From NCBI RefSeq assembly GCF_014656195.1, contig NZ_BNBY01000008.1, positions 1 through 64,000 of the forward strand: a stretch of DNA of 64,000 nt, given 5' to 3'. Below, one piece after another: positions 49,745 to 58,031 of the stretch. The DNA is from Kitasatospora xanthocidica. GTDB lineage: Bacteria > Actinomycetota > Actinomycetes > Streptomycetales > Streptomycetaceae. The notes below the pieces were generated by a model that was given only the letters and a program-made list of their open reading frames with translations, was not told the origin of the DNA and ran no database searches. The translations under genes and the position numbers were made by a program. Every line of letters begins with the position of its first letter. The stretch's first letter is position 1.

Positions 49745-50575
49745 TTGACCAGCAAGCACCGGGCGGCCGTCCTCGGCTCGCCGATCGCCCACTCGCTCTC
49801 GCCGGACCTGCACCGGGCGGCCTTCGCGGCGCTCGGGCTGGACGGCTGGCGCTACGACCGCTTCGAGGTCGACGAGGCCGCGCTGCCCGGCTTCGTCGCC
49901 GGGCTGGACGAGGCCGAGTGGGCGGGGCTGTCGCTGACCATGCCGTTGAAGCGGGCGATCATCCCGCTGCTCGACGAGGTCAGCGCGACGGCCCGCTCGG
50001 TCGACGCGGTCAACACCGTGGTGTTCACCGCCGACGGCCGGCGCACCGGGGACAACACCGACGTCCCCGGGCTGGTCAACGCGCTGCGCGAGCGCGGGAT
50101 CACCGAGGTGTCCGCCGCCGCCGTGCTGGGCGCCGGGGCCACCGCCTCCTCGGCGCTGGCCGCGCTCGCCCAGATCTGCACCGGCGAGGTGACGGTCTAC
50201 GTGCGCAGCCCCGAGCGGGCCCGGGAGATGGCCGAGCTGGGCGAGCGGCTGGGCGTGGTCGTGCGCACCGCCGACTGGGAGCGCGGCGCCGAGGCACTGG
50301 AGCGGCCGCTGACCGTCTCGACCACGCCGGTCGGCGCGACGGACGGCTTCGCGGCCGCGCTGCCCGCCGCGCCCGGGGCGCTGTTCGACGTGCTGTACCA
50401 CCCGTGGCCGACGGCGCTGGCCGCCGCCTGCGCCGAGCGCGGCTCGACCGTCCTCGGCGGGCTGGACCTGCTGGTGCACCAGGCGGTGCTGCAGAGCGAG
50501 GCCTTCACCGGGCGGACGCCCGGGCCGCTGGCGGCGATGCGCGAGGCGGGGGAGAAGGCGCTCGCCCGGCACTGA
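49745..50575 (+). CDS. aroE: Shikimate dehydrogenase
   Basis: A 276-residue NADP-dependent enzyme reducing 3-dehydroshikimate. Substrate motif SLSPDLH, catalytic Lys in LTMPLK, Asp in DNTDVPG, and the nucleotide loop GAGATASSAL. The TTG at 49745 follows GGAGAGG by 5 nt; longer readings would add residues overlapping the mltG stop region. It is 242 nt before aroC, with its own likely transcript or one shared with mltG. Confidence 0.92.
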   Translation: MTSKHRAAVLGSPIAHSLSPDLHRAAFAALGLDGWRYDRFEVDEAALPGFVAGLDEAEWAGLSLTMPLKRAIIPLLDEVSATARSVDAVNTVVFTADGRRTGDNTDVPGLVNALRERGITEVSAAAVLGAGATASSALAALAQICTGEVTVYVRSPERAREMAELGERLGVVVRTADWERGAEALERPLTVSTTPVGATDGFAAALPAAPGALFDVLYHPWPTALAAACAERGSTVLGGLDLLVHQAVLQSEAFTGRTPGPLAAMREAGEKALARH

Positions 50576-50817
50576 GCCCGGCGGCCGGACGGCCCCCCGG
50601 GCCGGTCGTGGCACCCTGCCGTGCCGCCGGGTGTCCGCCATCCGGACGTCCGGCCGTCGCCGCCCGGCCGTCCGCCGCACGGTTCGTGGCCGGTTGCCGT
50701 CCGTCACGCGGACTCTGGCCCCCGGGCGCCGCCGGGGCATGAAAGGATTCGGGCAGAAGGCACGCTCGGGCGGGCCCCGGCGGTGCCGTGGGCCGGCCCG
50801 CTGATGAAGGAGCTCCG

Positions 50818-52002
50818 TTGGGTACGTTGCGCTGGCTGACGGCGGGGGAGTCGCACGGTCCCGCACTCGTCGCGACGCTGGAAGGCCTGCCCGCCGGTGT
50901 ACCGGTCACCACCGCCGTGGTGGCCGACGCGCTGGCGCGCCGTCGGCTCGGTTACGGCCGCGGGGCGCGGATGAAGTTCGAGCAGGACGAGGTGACCTTC
51001 CTCGGCGGTGTCCGGCACGGCCTGTCCATGGGCAGCCCGGTCGCGATCATGGTCGGCAACACCGAGTGGCCGAAGTGGGAGCAGGTCATGTCGGCCGACC
51101 CGGTCGACCCCGAGGTGCTGGCGGGCCTGGCCCGCAACGAGGCGCTCACCCGCCCCCGGCCCGGCCACGCCGACCTGGCGGGCATGCAGAAGTACTCGAT
51201 CGAGGAGGCCCGGCCGATCCTGGAGCGCGCCAGCGCCCGGGAGACGGCCGCGCGGGTCGCGCTGGGCGCCGTCGCCCGCGCCTACCTGCGCGAGGTGGCC
51301 GGGATCGAGATCGTCAGCCACGTGGTCGAGCTGGCCGCCGCCAAGGCGCCGGCCGGCGTGCTGCCGCTGCCCTCGGACGAGGCCCGGCTGGACGCCGACC
51401 CGGTGCGCTGCCTGGACGCCGACGCCTCGAAGGCGATGGTCGCCGAGATCGACCAGGCCCACAAGGACGGCGACACCCTCGGCGGCGTGGTCGAGGTGCT
51501 CGCGTACGGCGTGCCGGTGGGCCTCGGCTCGCACGTGCACTGGGACCGCCGGCTGGACGCCCGGCTGGCCGCCGCGCTGATGGGCATCCAGGCGATCAAG
51601 GGCGTCGAGGTCGGCGACGGCTTCGACCTGGCCCGGGTGCCGGGCTCCAAGGCGCACGACGAGATCGTCCCGACCCCCGAGGGCGTCAAGCGCACCTCCG
51701 GCCGCTCCGGCGGCACCGAGGGCGGCCTGTCCACCGGTGAGGTGCTGCGGGTGCGCGCCGCGATGAAGCCGATCGCCACCGTGCCGCGGGCGCTGCAGAC
51801 CCTGGACGTGCGCACCGGTGAGCCGGCCAAGGCGCACCACCAGCGCTCGGACGTCTGCGCCGTGCCGGCCGCGGGCATCGTCGCCGAGGCGATGGTCGCG
51901 CTGGTGCTCGCCGACGCGGTCAACGAGAAGTTCGGCGGCGACCACGTCTCCGAGACCCGCCGCAACGTGCAGGGCTACCTCGACCACCTGATCATCCGAT
52001 GA
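50818..52002 (+). CDS. aroC: Chorismate synthase
   Basis: A 394-residue FMN-dependent enzyme making chorismate from EPSP. Signatures are LTAGESHGPALVATLEG, GYGRGARM, RSGGTEGGLSTGE and SDVCAVPAAGIVAEAM, all intact. The TTG at 50818 follows GAAGGAGC by 6 nt. It opens the coupled aroC-aroK-aroB-aroQ operon: its stop overlaps aroK by 4 nt (ATGA). Confidence 0.97.
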   Translation: MGTLRWLTAGESHGPALVATLEGLPAGVPVTTAVVADALARRRLGYGRGARMKFEQDEVTFLGGVRHGLSMGSPVAIMVGNTEWPKWEQVMSADPVDPEVLAGLARNEALTRPRPGHADLAGMQKYSIEEARPILERASARETAARVALGAVARAYLREVAGIEIVSHVVELAAAKAPAGVLPLPSDEARLDADPVRCLDADASKAMVAEIDQAHKDGDTLGGVVEVLAYGVPVGLGSHVHWDRRLDARLAAALMGIQAIKGVEVGDGFDLARVPGSKAHDEIVPTPEGVKRTSGRSGGTEGGLSTGEVLRVRAAMKPIATVPRALQTLDVRTGEPAKAHHQRSDVCAVPAAGIVAEAMVALVLADAVNEKFGGDHVSETRRNVQGYLDHLIIR

Positions 52003-52520
52003 CGCACCCCGTGGTCGTGCTGGTCGGTCCGCCCGGCAGTGGCAAGTCCACCGTCGGGCGGGCCCTGGCCGAGCGCCTGGGCGTCGGCTTCCGGGACACC
52101 GACGCCGACATCGAGGCCACCGCCGGCAAGCCCATCCCGGAGATCTTCGTCGACGAGGGCGAGCCCCACTTCCGCGCGCTGGAGGTGACGGCCGTCCGCG
52201 AAGCCGCCACCGGACACGACGGGGTGCTGGCGCTCGGCGGCGGCGCGGTGATGGCCGACGCCACCCGCGAGCTGCTGCGCGAACTCCCGGTGGTCTTCCT
52301 GGAGGTCCCGCTGGGCGACGCGGTCAAGCGGGTCGGCCTGGACGCCCCGCGCCCGCTGCTGGCCGTCAACCCGCGGGCCCGCTGGCGCGAGCTGATGGAG
52401 GCCCGCCGCCCCCTCTACCTGGAGGTGGCCACCGCCGTGGTCGACACCGCCGGGCGCACCCCCGAGCAGGTCGCGGACGCCGTACTGGAAGCACTGGAGC
52501 TGAAGACCCCCCATGAGTGA
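51999..52520 (+). CDS. aroK: Shikimate kinase
   Basis: A 173-residue P-loop kinase phosphorylating shikimate. Walker A GPPGSGKS at 10-17, substrate-binding FRDTDADIE, GGGAV loop, and the lid region RPLL/NPRARW. ATG start at 51999, coupled to aroC; the end overlaps aroB by 8 nt. Confidence 0.96.
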   Translation: MTHPVVVLVGPPGSGKSTVGRALAERLGVGFRDTDADIEATAGKPIPEIFVDEGEPHFRALEVTAVREAATGHDGVLALGGGAVMADATRELLRELPVVFLEVPLGDAVKRVGLDAPRPLLAVNPRARWRELMEARRPLYLEVATAVVDTAGRTPEQVADAVLEALELKTPHE

Positions 52521-53604
52521 CACCACCGTCAGGATCCACGTCGGCGGAAGCGCCGGCCACGACCCGTACGACGTGCTGATCGGGCACCAGCTGCTCGGTG
52601 AGCTGGCACCGCTGATCGGGACCCGGGCGAAGCGGGTCGCGATCATCCACCCGGAGGCGCTGGCCGCCACCGCCGACGCCATCCGCGAGGACCTGGCCGG
52701 CGAGGGCTACGAGGCCATCGGGCTGCAGGTGCCCAACGCCGAGGAGGCCAAGAGCGCCGAGGTCGCCGCGTACTGCTGGTCGGTGCTCGGGCAGACCGGG
52801 TTCACCCGCAGCGACGTCGTCGTCGGTCTCGGCGGCGGTGCCACCACCGACCTGGCCGGCTTCGTCGCCGCCACCTGGCTGCGCGGCGTGCGCTGGGTCT
52901 CCATGCCCACCACGCTGCTCGGCATGGTCGACGCCGCCGTCGGCGGCAAGACCGGCATCAACATCGCCGAGGGCAAGAACATGGTCGGCGCCTTCCACCC
53001 GCCGGTGGGCGTGCTGGCCGACCTCGGCACCCTGGAGACCGTGCCCAAGCACGACTACGTCTCCGGGCTCGCCGAGGTCATCAAGTGCGGCTTCATCGCC
53101 GACCCGGTCATCCTCGACCTGATCGAGGCCGACCCCGAGGGTGCCAAGACCCCGGCCGGGCCGCACACCGTCGAGCTGATCCGCCGCGCCATCCAGGTCA
53201 AGGCCGACGTGGTCTCCGGAGACCTCAAGGAATCCGGGCAGCGCGAGATCCTCAACTACGGCCACACCCTCGGCCACGCCATCGAGCGCAACGAGCGGTA
53301 CAAGTGGCGGCACGGCGCCGCGATCTCCATCGGCATGGTCTACGCCGCCGAACTCGGCCGCCTGGCGGGCCGGTTGGACGACGCGACGGCCGACCGGCAC
53401 CGCACCGTGCTGGCCTCCGTCGGCCTGCCGCTGAGCTACCGGGCGGACGCCTGGCCGAAGTTGCTGGACGCGATGAAGATCGACAAGAAGTCGCGCGGCG
53501 ACCTGATCCGCTTCATCGTCCTGGACGGCCTCGCCAAGACCTCCGTGCTGGAGGGCCCCGACCCGTCCCTGCTGGTCGCCGCCTACGCGGAGGTCTCGGC
53601 GTGA
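52513..53604 (+). CDS. aroB: 3-dehydroquinate synthase
   Basis: A 363-residue NAD- and metal-dependent enzyme converting DAHP to 3-dehydroquinate. NAD loop GLGGGATTDLAGFVAATWLRG; metal ligands in LAEVIKCGF (Glu) and NYGHTLGHAIE (His). ATG start at 52513 inside the aroK end. The stop overlaps aroQ by 4 nt. Confidence 0.97.
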   Translation: MSDTTVRIHVGGSAGHDPYDVLIGHQLLGELAPLIGTRAKRVAIIHPEALAATADAIREDLAGEGYEAIGLQVPNAEEAKSAEVAAYCWSVLGQTGFTRSDVVVGLGGGATTDLAGFVAATWLRGVRWVSMPTTLLGMVDAAVGGKTGINIAEGKNMVGAFHPPVGVLADLGTLETVPKHDYVSGLAEVIKCGFIADPVILDLIEADPEGAKTPAGPHTVELIRRAIQVKADVVSGDLKESGQREILNYGHTLGHAIERNERYKWRHGAAISIGMVYAAELGRLAGRLDDATADRHRTVLASVGLPLSYRADAWPKLLDAMKIDKKSRGDLIRFIVLDGLAKTSVLEGPDPSLLVAAYAEVSA

Positions 53605-54041
53605 CCCGGGTGATGGTGCTCAACGGCCCCAACCTCGGGCGGCTGGGCAGCCGCGAGCCGGACGTCTACGGCGCCACCTCGTACGCCGGGCTGGTCGAGC
53701 GCTGCACCGCGCTCGGCAAGGAGTTCGGCTTCGAGGTCGAGGTGCACGAGACCAACTCCGAGCAGCGGATGGTGGAGTGGCTGCACGAGGCGGCCGACGG
53801 GAAGGTGCCCGTGGTGATCAACCCGGGCGCGTTCACCCACTACTCGTACGCGATGCGGGACGCCGCCGCGCAGCGCACCGCGCCGCTGATCGAGGTGCAC
53901 ATCTCCAACCCGTACGCCCGGGAGGCTTTCCGGCACACCTCGGTGATCGCCGCGGTGGCCTCCGGCACCATCGCCGGTTTCGGGCTCGGCTCGTACGAAC
54001 TGGCGCTGCGCGCGCTGGCCGAGCAGCTGACCACGCGCTGA
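53601..54041 (+). CDS. aroQ: 3-dehydroquinate dehydratase, type II
   Basis: A 146-residue dodecameric-type dehydratase. NGPNLGRLGSREPDVYG contains the catalytic Arg and Tyr; NPGAFTHYSYA, VHISNPYARE and FRHTSV complete the site. GTG start at 53601, coupled to aroB. Last gene of the aro operon. Confidence 0.96.
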   Translation: MTRVMVLNGPNLGRLGSREPDVYGATSYAGLVERCTALGKEFGFEVEVHETNSEQRMVEWLHEAADGKVPVVINPGAFTHYSYAMRDAAAQRTAPLIEVHISNPYAREAFRHTSVIAAVASGTIAGFGLGSYELALRALAEQLTTR

Positions 54042-54127
54042 GAGTGGCCGGCCACGGCCCGGCGGCGGACTGTGCCCGCCGCCGGGCCGCCGTGTAGTGT
54101 CCCCGCTGAGAGGTGTCGGGAGGTGCC

Positions 54128-55027
54128 GTGACGCAGTACGCCGGAGGTGGGCCCGTCCCGCCGCGTCCCGCCGCTCCGCCGGTGCCGCCGGGGAGCGCCG
54201 CGGGGGTGAACCCGCCGGTTCCGCCTCCTCCTCCGCCGCCGGTGCGGCCCGCGCCGGCCGGACCGTCCGCGCCCGCGCCCGCCACTTCGCCCGCGCCCGG
54301 CCCGACTCAGGCCCCGGTACCGGCTTCGGTGCCGGCTCCCGCGCCCGCCGCCGCCGTCGCGCCCGCCCCGGTGGCCGGACCGCCGGTCCCCCCGGGCGGC
54401 ACCGGGCACTTCGTCCTGCCGTCCGGGACGCCGGTCCAGCTGCCCGCCCACCCGCAGCAGCACGCGCCCACCGGGCCGATCGCCGTCCTGCTGATCGGTC
54501 CCGCCGGGGCCGGGAAGACCACCGTCGCCCGGTACTGGGCCGAGCGCCGGCCCACCCCGACCGCGCACATCAGCCTGGACGACGTACGGGAGTGGGTGCA
54601 GTCCGGCTTCGCCAACCCGCAGTCCGGCTGGAACAACGCCTCCGAAGCGCAGTACCGGCTGGCCCGCCGCACCTGCGGCTTCGCCTGCCGCAACTACCTG
54701 GCCAACGGCATCTCGTGCATCATCGACGACGCCGTCTTCCCCGACCGCCCGGCGATCGGCCTCGGCGGCTGGAAGCGGCACATCGGCCCCGGCATGCTCC
54801 CGGTCGTGCTGCTGCCCAGCCTGGACTCGGTGCTGCGCCGCAACGCCCGGCGCAACGGCAACCGGCGCCTCGGGGACGAGGAGGTGGCGCGGATCCACGG
54901 GCGGATGGCCGGCTGGTACAACTCCGGGCTGCCGATCATCGACAACTCCTACCTGGACGTGGCCGGGACGGCCGCCGAGCTGGACCGCGTCATCCTGGCC
55001 CGGCTGATGGGCATGCCGGTCCGCTGA
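54128..55027 (+). CDS. P-loop kinase-like ATPase with Pro/Ala-rich N-terminus
   Basis: A 299-residue protein. About 1-115 are Pro/Ala/Val-rich and disordered, including runs of five or more prolines; from about 115 it is a zeta-toxin/kinase-like P-loop domain: LLIGPAGAGKTTVARYW, then ISLDDVREW, CIIDDAVFPDRP and a basic NARRNGNRRLGDEEVARIH lid. This suggests a small-molecule or nucleotide kinase; substrate unknown. The GTG at 54128 is favoured because GGGAGG lies 4 nt upstream; a GTG at 54113 would absorb that site. TAGTGT at 54095-54100 may be the -10 box. Confidence 0.7.
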   Translation: MTQYAGGGPVPPRPAAPPVPPGSAAGVNPPVPPPPPPPVRPAPAGPSAPAPATSPAPGPTQAPVPASVPAPAPAAAVAPAPVAGPPVPPGGTGHFVLPSGTPVQLPAHPQQHAPTGPIAVLLIGPAGAGKTTVARYWAERRPTPTAHISLDDVREWVQSGFANPQSGWNNASEAQYRLARRTCGFACRNYLANGISCIIDDAVFPDRPAIGLGGWKRHIGPGMLPVVLLPSLDSVLRRNARRNGNRRLGDEEVARIHGRMAGWYNSGLPIIDNSYLDVAGTAAELDRVILARLMGMPVR

Positions 55028-55129
55028 CCAGCGGCTTCGCGGGGGTGTCGGAGCCGGCTGCGATGATGGAGGCGTCCTCGGGCCCGCCCAGCGGCCCGTC
55101 CTGTCGAACGCCCCGGGGAGCTGACGCCC

Positions 55130-55939
55130 GTGCCGGAAGGCCACATCATCCACCGCCTCGCCGCCGAGAACCGGAACGCCTTCGGCGGCCGCCCGGTCCG
55201 GGTCTCCAGCCCGCAGGGCCGGTTCGCCGACGAGGCCAAGGTGATCGACGGACAGCTGCTCACCGGCGCCGAGGCCACCGGCAAGCACCTCTTCCTCGGC
55301 TTCGAGGAGGGCGCCTGGGTGCACATCCACCTCGGCCTCTACGGCGGCTTCACCTTCGGCACCGGCCCGGCGCCCGAGCCGGTCGGCCTGGTCCGGCTGC
55401 GACTGGAGGGCGAGGACGGCTACGCGGACCTGCGCGGCCCCAACACCTGCGCGCTCGTCACCGACGACCAGAAGGCCGCCGTCGCCGCCCGGCTCGGCCC
55501 CGACCCGCTGCGCGCCGACGCCGACCCGGAGGCCGCCTGGCGCCGGGTCACGGGCAGCCGCACCACGGTCGCCGCGCTGCTGATGGACCAGAAAGTGCTG
55601 GCCGGGGTGGGCAACGTCTACCGGGCCGAGGTGCTGTTCCGGCACGGCATCGACCCGCACCGGGCCGGGCGCGACCTCACCCGCCGGGAATGGGACGCGA
55701 TCTGGGCCGACCTGGTCGCGCTGATGCGCGAGGGCGTCACGGCCGGCCGGATCGACACCGTCCGCCCCGAACACACCCCCGAGGCGATGGGCCGCCCGCC
55801 CCGCGTGGACGACCACGGCGGCGAGGTGTACGTCTACCGCCGGGCCGCCATGCCCTGCCTGGTCTGCGGCACGGACGTCCGGACGGAGGAGCACGCCGCG
55901 CGCAACCTCTTCTGGTGCCCGACCTGCCAGACGGCCTGA
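55130..55939 (+). CDS. Fpg/Nei family DNA glycosylase-lyase
   Basis: A 269-residue base-excision repair enzyme of the endonuclease VIII side of the family. Catalytic N-terminus MPEGHIIH (Pro2, Glu3), the H2TH domain (VLAGVGNVYRAEVLFRHGI) and a zinc finger C-x2-C-x16-C-x2-C at the end. Likely removes oxidised bases; the exact spectrum of Nei1/Nei2 types cannot be fixed. The GTG at 55130 gives the obligatory MPE start. Confidence 0.92.
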   Translation: MPEGHIIHRLAAENRNAFGGRPVRVSSPQGRFADEAKVIDGQLLTGAEATGKHLFLGFEEGAWVHIHLGLYGGFTFGTGPAPEPVGLVRLRLEGEDGYADLRGPNTCALVTDDQKAAVAARLGPDPLRADADPEAAWRRVTGSRTTVAALLMDQKVLAGVGNVYRAEVLFRHGIDPHRAGRDLTRREWDAIWADLVALMREGVTAGRIDTVRPEHTPEAMGRPPRVDDHGGEVYVYRRAAMPCLVCGTDVRTEEHAARNLFWCPTCQTA

Positions 55940-56011
55940 GGCGGGGATTCCGGCCGTCGGGCCGGTCCGCAGCCCGTAGGCTGGGGCCGACCGGCCGGAG
56001 GGAGCAGGCTG

Positions 56012-58018
56012 ATGGAGCGGCGGGACGTGGCCAACACCGTGTCAGGCACCACGGTGGGCGGCCACCTGGTGCAGGCCCAGCACATCGGCTCGGTGCACCT
56101 CCACCAGCCCGAGGAGCTGCCGAGACCGCATCAGGTCCGGCGGCCGCACGGCCCGTTCGTCAACCGTGAGCCGGAACTCGCCGCGCTGAACGCCGCCCTG
56201 GGCCGGGTCGAGACGGGCGAGCTCGGTGTCGTGGTGTTCACCGGCCTCGGCGGGGTCGGGAAGACCGAACTGATCGCCAGGTTCACGGAGGAGCACCGGG
56301 CGCGCTTCCCGGGCGGGGACCTCTACGCGGACCTCCAGGCCTACCGGCACCAGGGCGGGGTGGATCTGCCGGAGCTGCTGGCGGGCTTCCTGCGCGCACT
56401 CGGCACCGAGTCCCCCGCCGTGGAGGCCGAGCGGTTCACCAAGTTCCGGACGGTCACCGCCGGGCGCCGGTGCCTGTTCTTCCTCGACAACGTCGAGCAC
56501 GCCGCCGAGGTCAGAGCGCTACTCCCCTCCGGCGGGCTGGTGGTGGTCGCGAGCCGGCGACGGCTGCCCGCCCTGCGGATGAACGGCGCCGAGGTGCGGC
56601 AGCTCGGGCCGCTGAGCCCGGAGGCCGGCGCCGAGCTGGTGCGGACCTGGCCGGGCTCCGAGCACGGCACCGAGGAGGAGCTCTCGGCGCTGGTCGAGCT
56701 GTGCGGCGGGCTTCCGCTCGCGCTGAGCGTGGTCGGCAGCCAGCTGCTGGACCACGAGAACCTGCCGATCGGTGAGGTGGTGGCCGAACTCCACGACCGG
56801 GAGGGCCGGTCGGCCGTGCTGAACGATGAGGACAGTGACCTCGGCCCCACCTACGACGCGGTGTACGAGCGGCTGCCGGAGCAGGGCAAGGCGCTCTACC
56901 ACCTGATCGGCGTGCACCCCGGCCCGTTCCTGTCGGCCGGACTCGCCCAGGCGGCGGGCATCGAGCGGGCCGCGCGGGTGCTGTCGGAGCTGCGCGCCAC
57001 CCACCTGGTGGACGAGGTGGAGGACGACGACCCGTCCGAGAAGCGCTTCCGCGCCCACGACGTGGTGCGGCTGCACGCCTACGGCCGGGCCCGGGAACTG
57101 CCGGACCGGGCCGAACTGCTCGCCCGGGTGGTGGCGTACTTCCGGGGCCGGGCCTCGCGGGCGGACCGGGCGATGGGGCCCCGGCTGCGGTTGCAGGACC
57201 CGAGCGGCGACGGGCTGCCGGGATTCCCGTCCGGCGCCGCCGCGCTGGAGTGGCTGCACGCCGAGCGGGCCAACCTGCGCGCGGTGGTGGAGGCGGCGGC
57301 CGAGCAGGGCTGGCACGGCGAGGTGTGGCGGCTGTGCGAGTCGCTCTGGCCGCTGTACCACGGTCGCAAGCTCTACCAGGACTGGATCGCCACCCACCGG
57401 CTCGGTGTCGAGTCGGCGCACTGGGACAACCAGCCGGACGCCGTGGTCCGGATGCGCAACCAGCTGGCCCGCGCCCACTACGAGCGCAAGGAGTACCCGC
57501 TCGCCGCCGAGCAGCTGGCGCTGGCGGCGGAGCAGCTGCCGCTGGTGACCAGGCGTCAGGTGGCGGGGGTGCTGCACGAGACGGACGGCCTGCTCTGTCT
57601 GGCCGACGGCCGTCCGGGCCGGGCGGTGGAGCGGTTCGCGCTGGCCCTGGAGGAGAACCGGGGCGACCCGCACGGCGAGATCGTGCAGAGCTACAACGTG
57701 GCGCAGGCGCTGATCGCCGACGGCCGCCCGGACGAGGCGCTGACCGTGCTGGCCGGCGCCGCCGCGCAGGCCGGGGCCACCGGGGACGACGACATGCTGA
57801 TGAAGCTGCCGCTGGTGACCGCCCGGGCCCACCGGGCGCTGGGGCAGCTCTCTCCCGCCGTCGCCCACGCCGAGGACTGCGTCCGGAGGGCGAAGGAGCG
57901 GAGCCAGCACGCCAAGGAGGCCCAGGCGCACACCCTGCTGGTCTCCCTCGCCACGGAACTGGACGACCCGGAGCTGGCCGAGCGCAGCCGGGCCCGGCTG
58001 CGGGAGCTGGCGGGCTAG
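56012..58018 (+). CDS. STAND/NB-ARC ATPase with TPR-like C-terminus
   Basis: A 668-residue signalling ATPase. Residues 8-32 are a Gly/His-rich motif (NTVSGTTVGGHLVQAQHIGSVHLHQ) typical of actinobacterial STAND proteins and of unknown role, proposed as an effector-associated region. Then FVNREPEL, GLGGVGKT (78-85), LFFLDNVEH, and CGGLPLALSVVG form the ATPase. About 280-370 is a winged-helix part with MHD-like RFRAHDVVRLH; about 400-668 are TPR repeats. No separate effector domain is fused. ATG start at 56012 with GGAGGGAGC upstream. Converges with the gene at 58032 with only 13 nt between. Confidence 0.82.
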   Translation: MERRDVANTVSGTTVGGHLVQAQHIGSVHLHQPEELPRPHQVRRPHGPFVNREPELAALNAALGRVETGELGVVVFTGLGGVGKTELIARFTEEHRARFPGGDLYADLQAYRHQGGVDLPELLAGFLRALGTESPAVEAERFTKFRTVTAGRRCLFFLDNVEHAAEVRALLPSGGLVVVASRRRLPALRMNGAEVRQLGPLSPEAGAELVRTWPGSEHGTEEELSALVELCGGLPLALSVVGSQLLDHENLPIGEVVAELHDREGRSAVLNDEDSDLGPTYDAVYERLPEQGKALYHLIGVHPGPFLSAGLAQAAGIERAARVLSELRATHLVDEVEDDDPSEKRFRAHDVVRLHAYGRARELPDRAELLARVVAYFRGRASRADRAMGPRLRLQDPSGDGLPGFPSGAAALEWLHAERANLRAVVEAAAEQGWHGEVWRLCESLWPLYHGRKLYQDWIATHRLGVESAHWDNQPDAVVRMRNQLARAHYERKEYPLAAEQLALAAEQLPLVTRRQVAGVLHETDGLLCLADGRPGRAVERFALALEENRGDPHGEIVQSYNVAQALIADGRPDEALTVLAGAAAQAGATGDDDMLMKLPLVTARAHRALGQLSPAVAHAEDCVRRAKERSQHAKEAQAHTLLVSLATELDDPELAERSRARLRELAG

Positions 58019-58031
58019 GTATCGATGGTGG

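Noticed and set aside
49745..54041. Aromatic genes as part of a natural-product cluster
   Set aside because: They form the complete primary shikimate set in the usual core location with no tailoring or synthase genes nearby.
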